Both the position numbers and the translations under genes were made by a program. From positions 1-37,600 of the forward strand of contig MVRA01000186.1 in NCBI GenBank assembly GCA_002067315.1: a DNA stretch of 37,600 nt, in the 5' to 3' direction. The notes beneath the pieces are model-generated. The model ran no database searches and was not told the DNA's origin. It saw nothing but the letters and a program-made list of their open reading frames with translations. Every line of letters begins with the position of its first letter. Position 1 is the first letter of the stretch. Positions 33,599 through 37,600 of the stretch are shown in pieces. Source of the stretch: Methanocella sp. PtaU1.Bin125 (GTDB lineage: Archaea > Halobacteriota > Methanocellia > Methanocellales > Methanocellaceae).

Positions 33599-34165
33599 AT
33601 GAATGAGCTGAAAGGAAAGAAAATCCTCATGATCGCCGGCGACGGCTTCGAGGACATCGAGCTGATGTACCCGTACTACAGGCTGGCGCATGAGGCCTGT
33701 GCCGACGTGGTCATCGCGGGAGCCAAGGCCGGCCAGGGCCTCGAGGGAAAGAACGGCCTGCAGGTGACGACGGACGTGGCCTTCGACGACCTGGACCCCA
33801 GCGACTTCGACGCGCTCGTCATCCCGGGCGGCCAGAGCCCTGATCACATCCGCATCTACCCGGAAGTGATCAGGTTCGTGCAGGACTTCGATAAGACCGG
33901 AAAGCCCGTCGCGGCCATCTGCCACGCCGTGCAGATCCTGATCACCGCCCGGCTGCTGAAGGGCAAGGACGCCACGGGCTGGAAATCGCTCGCCGTAGAG
34001 ATCGAGGACGCGGGCGCCCGGTACATCGATAAGCCGCTGGTCCAGAGCCAGCAGTACATCTTCTCCCGGCAGCCGTCGGACGTGGGGTTCTTCTGCGACG
34101 CCATCATCAACGCGCTGTCCCCGGGAGAGAGCGCGAAGGCAGCGGATATGGTGCGGGCCACATGA
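33599..34165 (+). CDS. DJ-1/PfpI family protein (putative protease/deglycase)
   Basis: A 188-residue member of the DJ-1/PfpI class I glutamine amidotransferase-like superfamily. The nucleophile elbow is AAICHAVQIL (Cys about 118), preceded by DALVIPGGQSPDHIR. The N-terminal KILMIAGDGFEDIELMYPYYRL contains the acidic residue that supports the reactive Cys. Family members act as proteases, glyoxalases or deglycases; the exact activity is not readable. Its last codon overlaps the start of the next gene (ATGA). Confidence 0.93.
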   Translation: MNELKGKKILMIAGDGFEDIELMYPYYRLAHEACADVVIAGAKAGQGLEGKNGLQVTTDVAFDDLDPSDFDALVIPGGQSPDHIRIYPEVIRFVQDFDKTGKPVAAICHAVQILITARLLKGKDATGWKSLAVEIEDAGARYIDKPLVQSQQYIFSRQPSDVGFFCDAIINALSPGESAKAADMVRAT

Positions 34166-34800
34166 TCTTCAGGGACCGTCGGGAAGCGGGGCAGAAGCTC
34201 GCGGCGAAGCTGGAGGCATACCGCTCTCAGGACCCGGTGATCCTCGCGATACCCCGGGGAGGCGTGCCCGTCGGCTGCGAGCTATCGAGAGCCTTGCGGG
34301 CGCCCTTTGACCTGATCATCCCCCGGAAACTGCCGATACCTTATAACCCGGAAGCGGGGTTCGGGGCGGTGACGCCTGACGGCACCGTGGTGCTGAACGA
34401 GGCACTGGTCCGGGACATCGGGCTCAGCAGGGCCGATATCGACAACATCGTCATGACAGTGCTCGGCGAGGTGCAGCGCCGGGTGAAAGTATACCGGCCG
34501 GGGCCGCCGCTGGAGCTCCGGGGAAAGACGGTCATCATCACCGATGACGGCCTGGCTTCCGGATATACGATGATCGCCGCCGTACGGGCCGTAAAAAAGC
34601 AGTCGCCGAAAAAGGTGGTCGTAGCCGTGCCCTGCAGCCCGCGCTCGTCGGTGGAGCGATTGAAGGAAGAGGCCGACGAGGTCATCAGCCTGACCGTCCA
34701 GGAGTACGGGTCGTTCGCGGTAGCCAGCTACTACGAGGAGTTCCCGGACCTGTCAGACGGTGAAGTACTGGCTATGCTGGGCACCTGCCCGATCAGCTGA
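34162..34800 (+). CDS. phosphoribosyltransferase family protein
   Basis: A 212-residue type I phosphoribosyltransferase-like protein. Early residues VILAIPRGGVPVGCELSRAL form a loop typical of the predicted PRTase family; the PRPP-binding signature is TVIITDDGLASGYTM, with VVVAVPCSPRSSVERLK after it. The family often carries out unknown base or nucleotide salvage reactions and is frequently next to alpha/beta-hydrolase or stress genes. Overlaps the DJ-1 gene by four bases, so probably in the same operon. Substrate unknown. Confidence 0.9.
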   Translation: MIFRDRREAGQKLAAKLEAYRSQDPVILAIPRGGVPVGCELSRALRAPFDLIIPRKLPIPYNPEAGFGAVTPDGTVVLNEALVRDIGLSRADIDNIVMTVLGEVQRRVKVYRPGPPLELRGKTVIITDDGLASGYTMIAAVRAVKKQSPKKVVVAVPCSPRSSVERLKEEADEVISLTVQEYGSFAVASYYEEFPDLSDGEVLAMLGTCPIS

Positions 34801-34820
34801 AGCCGCTCGTTGATCGGCAC

Positions 34821-34892
34821 GCCCCATCAGCGGAATCCCGATTCGCTGATTGGGACGCCCCATCAGCGGAATCCCGATTCGCTGATTGGGAC
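34821..34892. repeat. two perfect 36-bp tandem repeats with hairpins between convergent genes
   Basis: 34821-34856 and 34857-34892 are identical. Each contains ATCAGCG...CGCTGAT as inverted repeat (for example 34826-34832 with 34844-34850), so two equal hairpins lie between the phosphoribosyltransferase and the convergent gene. A degenerate third part-copy lies at about 34805-34820. The right unit encodes the last residues of the minus-strand gene (VPISESGFR and stop), and as 36 is a multiple of three, the other unit repeats the same codons after the stop. Confidence 0.9.
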
Positions 34893-35471
34893 ACCCATCT
34901 CCGACGAGTAAGAGACGACTCTCCCGTCCATTGCGTTCTCGAGGCGCCCGATCGTCCGGCCCAGGGCCGAAGCGTTGAGCGAGCCCGCTTCCGCATTGTC
35001 CTCGCCGGAGATGAACCGGTCCATCCAGAGATCGCAGTTCGTGACCAGCGTCAGCAGGTACCGGTCCTCCGACGCCACCAGGCAGAGCCGTAATGCGTCG
35101 GGGATTTCTACCGGCAGCACGGCCGTGTTCTCTTTCACGTGGATGCGGGACAGGCCGCCGAACAGGGCCGCCGGTATCCATCTGCCGGTCTCTCTGGCCT
35201 CCGCTTCCCAGGAAATGCTGAGCTCCTGCCTGATCTCCGCAGGAATAAGCTGGACATAGCTTTTCATGATCGCGTGCCCCGGCGGGCTCTCGACGTAGCG
35301 GACGGACAGCAGGTCGGCCGCTGCGTCCAGCGCCCGCTGCATGTAGTTAAAATACTCCCTGGCCGGCTCCGATCGGTCGGCGCCCGGCTCCAGCGGGTAC
35401 CGGAACAGGCTGCGGTTGGACTCGATCACCCACATGCCGACAGTTTTCCTGTGAAACCGCCAGAGTTGCAT
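34863..35471 (-). CDS. unknown soluble protein
   Basis: A 202-residue protein, not recognised. Helical parts (EPAREYFNYMQRALDAAADLL, IPAEIRQELSISWEAEARE) alternate with probable strands (RYLLTLVTNCDLWMDRFIS). No membrane segment or Cys motif. The N-terminus MQLWRFHRKTVGMWVIESNRS follows a TATA-like run (about 35494-35501) by about 27 bases, which suggests a leaderless transcript. The C-terminus is encoded inside a tandem duplication. Divergent from the HerA-like gene, so both may be controlled together. Confidence 0.7.
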   Translation of the reverse strand: MQLWRFHRKTVGMWVIESNRSLFRYPLEPGADRSEPAREYFNYMQRALDAAADLLSVRYVESPPGHAIMKSYVQLIPAEIRQELSISWEAEARETGRWIPAALFGGLSRIHVKENTAVLPVEIPDALRLCLVASEDRYLLTLVTNCDLWMDRFISGEDNAEAGSLNASALGRTIGRLENAMDGRVVSYSSEMGVPISESGFR

Positions 35472-35545
35472 ACGTAGTCATCCGGGCTGCGAGGATATAA
35501 TCGTTCATGCTAACATTTATTTAGTTTCAAATTATTGTAAATAAC

Positions 35546-36736
35546 ATGGCAGAGAAACAATACCTGCTGGGCAGGCCCGACGATGCCCGGGGCGGGCGGC
35601 TCTATATCGGCCGGTACATGGCGCTGGACGGCTCGGCCGGGGCCCCGGTGTTCCTGGACGTGCTCCGGCCGCACGCCGTGGTCGTCTGCGGAAAAAGGGG
35701 CTACGGCAAGTCCTATACCATGGGCGTGCTGGCGGAGGAGTTCGCCCGGCTGCCCCTCGCGGTGCGACGTAACTTTACCGTCATCGTCATCGATACCATG
35801 GGCATCTTCGGCCAGATGTCGGAGTCAACAGAGCAATGCGATCTGGCCCGATGGGGCCTGTCCGCTGGGGGCATCCGTATCAAAACCTTTGCCCCCGTGC
35901 CGTTTCTCGAAAGGTCGCAGCCGGGTACAGCGCCGTTCCTGGTACCCACCGGCTCGCTGTCGCCTTACGACTATTGCGAGCTGCTGGGTATCGATCCGCT
36001 GAGCGGTCACGGGGCCGCGCTTATCGGCGCCATCGTCCGGCTCGGTACGTTCGAAATAGGGCAGCTGTCGGACGCGATCGCCTCATCGGACGCTCCGCCG
36101 GAGGTCCGGTCGTCGCTCTGTGGGCTGTTATCCATGGTGTCCTCCTGGGAACTCTTCTCCAGAGACGGTTCCTTCGCCGGGCTGCTCGAGCCTGGCACGA
36201 TTAATGTCATCGACCTGAGCGGCTACGGCCATGACCCCGGGATCCGTTCCTGCGCCGTCGCGTCGCTCGCCCGCGCGCTCTACGACGTGCGGGTCCGGGC
36301 CAGGCGCGATGAGGCCGACGGCGGGAGGGGGGTGCCTCTGATCTGGATGATGATTGACGAGGCCCACATGTTCGCCGGTGGCAGCGCAGGACAGGCGTTA
36401 ATCAACGAATGGCTCCGGCAGGGTCGTCAGCCCGGTCTTTCGCTCGTGCTGGCCACCCAGCGCCCGTCAGCCCTGGGCTACGACGTCCTGTCCCAGGCGG
36501 ACGTCCTGATCTCGCACCGGCTCACGCTGCGCGACGACATCGAGGCGCTGGAGCGGGCCCGGCCGATCTACGTGAAAGAGCCGATCAAAGAGGCGATGGC
36601 CCGCCTGGGCACGACGAAGGGGGCGGCGATCGTGCTGGACGACGCCACCGAGTCCTACCATATTGTCCGAATACGTCCCCGGACCAGCGCCCACGGGGGA
36701 GGGGAGCCGGAGGTCTATGGCGTCGATAGCGGGTGA
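35546..36736 (+). CDS. HerA/FtsK-like (DUF87-type) ATPase
   Basis: A 396-residue hexameric-type ATPase. Walker A is CGKRGYGKSYT (48-58), Walker B IWMMIDEAHMF (266-276), and sensor region LVLATQRPSAL (300-310). The last helical part, ADVLISHRLTLRDDIEALE, is typical of HerA-like proteins. Classical HerA works with NurA on DNA ends; no NurA or Mre11/Rad50 gene is present here, and the N-terminal barrel is short. It overlaps the downstream pilin-like gene by 20 bases. A TATA-like CATTTATTTAG (35514-35524) about 27 bases before the ATG and no ribosome site imply a leaderless message. A role in secretion or conjugation-like transport, not repair, is suggested by the context. Confidence 0.88.
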   Translation: MAEKQYLLGRPDDARGGRLYIGRYMALDGSAGAPVFLDVLRPHAVVVCGKRGYGKSYTMGVLAEEFARLPLAVRRNFTVIVIDTMGIFGQMSESTEQCDLARWGLSAGGIRIKTFAPVPFLERSQPGTAPFLVPTGSLSPYDYCELLGIDPLSGHGAALIGAIVRLGTFEIGQLSDAIASSDAPPEVRSSLCGLLSMVSSWELFSRDGSFAGLLEPGTINVIDLSGYGHDPGIRSCAVASLARALYDVRVRARRDEADGGRGVPLIWMMIDEAHMFAGGSAGQALINEWLRQGRQPGLSLVLATQRPSALGYDVLSQADVLISHRLTLRDDIEALERARPIYVKEPIKEAMARLGTTKGAAIVLDDATESYHIVRIRPRTSAHGGGEPEVYGVDSG

Positions 36737-37217
36737 CGATCGCGCAGCCGATACTATCCCGATTGCGCTGGTCGCTACTGTCCTCGTCATCGCGATCATG
36801 ACGGGGCTGGCGGCCTTCGGGCTGACCAACGCGGCTCCGGCCGTACAAATGGCCGCTGTGGACCGGCAGGTCGGCGTTATGGCCAACGATTGCCGTCTCC
36901 TGTTATCGATGGCGCCCCGCAACTTGGACGACCCCTGCTCTCCGCAGGGCGCTTTTCGCCTCATCGCGCTCGACCTGCCCGACGGCTTGGAATACCTGTC
37001 GTTCGGGTATGATCCGGATTCAGGCGGGGGCCATCGCGGGACGATTTACTACGCTGTTTGTGGAACGAAGAAGGCGCTGATCGTGGATGAGTCTGCGGTG
37101 TTCAGGACAGCCGGCAGCGGGCGCACGATGCCGGGACCGGGCAGGTACGAGCTATGCATCGAGTATGCCCGCGACGCGCCCGGCCATCGCTATCTGCTCG
37201 TTTCGGCAGCGGCATAA
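36717..37217 (+). CDS. pilin-like membrane-anchored protein
   Basis: A 166-residue protein with the layout of a type IV pilin-like protein: short leader MASIAGDDRAADTIP, one hydrophobic helix (IALVATVLVIAIMTGLAAFG, about 16-35), then an extracytoplasmic part with four Cys (DCRLLLSM, DPCSP, VCGTKK, ELCIEYA) that may form disulfides. The leader resembles that of the protein at 27493-27996 (DDAVEGLPVRL versus DRAADTIPIAL). GGAGGT lies immediately before the ATG, inside the HerA-like gene, which it overlaps by 20 bases. Precursor processing by a prepilin peptidase is inferred, not shown. Confidence 0.72.
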   Translation: MASIAGDDRAADTIPIALVATVLVIAIMTGLAAFGLTNAAPAVQMAAVDRQVGVMANDCRLLLSMAPRNLDDPCSPQGAFRLIALDLPDGLEYLSFGYDPDSGGGHRGTIYYAVCGTKKALIVDESAVFRTAGSGRTMPGPGRYELCIEYARDAPGHRYLLVSAAA

Positions 37218-37421
37218 TCGGGAATGCCCGGCGGTCGGCCCAAGCACGCATGCGCACGCGTGCCGATACGTCGTGACATTGGCCATGATTTTATATTGCA
37301 CACATACACCGGTCATATACAGCCTTCGGCTGAGAACCCGTCGCCCCACCCTCCCACCCCCGTGCGCATTCGCGCCCGACGCCGATGGTCCTGAGGTCAT
37401 GGAAAAATAGAAGAAAAGAGG

Positions 37422-37440
37422 GACGGCCAGGCAGGCCGTC
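37422..37440 (-). terminator. probable glnA terminator
   Basis: GACGGCC (37422-37428) and GGCCGTC (37434-37440) form a perfect stem with a five-base loop. On the minus strand it follows the glnA stop by 12 bases and is followed by a T-rich tract (37404-37420). GCACGC/GCGTGC (37244-37263) is another hairpin, closer to the plus-strand gene end. Confidence 0.65.
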
Positions 37441-37452
37441 GGGATAAACTGC

Positions 37453-37600
37453 CTAATATACGCCCAGATACTGGTCCAGTTCCCACCTGTGAACCTGGGT
37501 CCGGTACTCGTCCCACTCGATCCGCTTGGCGGTCATGAACCGGTCGTAGATGTGCTCGCCGAGGGCGCTCTTGATCACGTCGTCGGCCTCGAGCTCGTCC
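37453..37600 (-). CDS. glnA: glutamine synthetase, C-terminal end (partial)
   Basis: The minus strand reads DELEADDVIKSALGEHIYDR and continues FMTAKRIEWDEYRTQVHRWE to the end LDQYLGVY with a TAG at 37453-37455. This is the well-known C-terminus of type I glutamine synthetase (ALGEHIYxxF, EWDEYRxxVxxWExxxYL). It converts glutamate and ammonia to glutamine. The gene runs out of the window on the right, so only 48 codons are visible. Confidence 0.93.
   Translation of the reverse strand, partial: DELEADDVIKSALGEHIYDRFMTAKRIEWDEYRTQVHRWELDQYLGVY

Noticed and set aside
1-37600. tRNA or rRNA genes
   Set aside because: I saw no cloverleaf with a T-loop consensus outside coding regions and no rRNA-like sequence.

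Overview
The window looks like a high-GC chromosomal segment of a methanogenic archaeon, most likely of the Methanocellales/Methanosarcinales group. The evidence is archaeal RadA, an McrD homologue, an archaeoflavoprotein (AfpA) beside an iron-sulfur flavoprotein, an L44e ribosomal protein of the Methanosarcina type, DUF835 and HisKA_2/PAS/CHASE4 signalling proteins, and TATA-type promoters with either good Shine-Dalgarno sites or leaderless starts. MCR itself is not in the window, so methanogenesis is inferred from McrD alone.

Left part (1-13.4 kb): an Old Yellow Enzyme-type reductase, then a signalling cluster on the minus strand. It contains a REC-PAS-GAF-PAS-DUF835 response regulator and three paralogous membrane histidine kinases with HisKA_2 catalytic ends. 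Two decayed remnants of the same kinase C-terminus lie next to the cluster (about 3.6-3.9 kb and 13.15-13.36 kb). radA sits on the opposite strand between two of the kinases, behind a promoter region full of small palindromes.

Middle part (13.4-27.2 kb): mostly small plus-strand transcription units. They are a Cys-pair protein, a methyltransferase, a YgjP-type zinc protease-like protein, a flavodoxin-fold protein translationally coupled to McrD, an L44e with an internal deletion, PadR plus a small membrane protein, a TetR-ABC ATPase-ABC permease operon, a DUF2284 metal-binding protein, a DUF389 membrane protein, an Isf-AfpA flavoprotein pair and a HAD phosphatase (archaeal phosphoglycolate phosphatase type). 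Several carry obvious palindromic operators or leader hairpins.

Right part (26-37.6 kb): a repeat-rich tract (26.0-28.76 kb) holds dispersed inverted repeats, a 51-bp-arm inverted repeat and one pilin-like gene. It is followed by a minus-strand TadA-like ATPase/TadC-like membrane pair, a stress-repair cluster (MsrB, DJ-1/PfpI, phosphoribosyltransferase), an unknown protein, and a HerA-like ATPase overlapping a second pilin-like gene. The window ends in the 3' end of glnA. The most system-like feature is this combination of a Cys-rich TadA, a double-domain TadC, two pilin-like proteins with similar N-termini and a HerA-like ATPase, which may be parts of one type IV filament or secretion machine.
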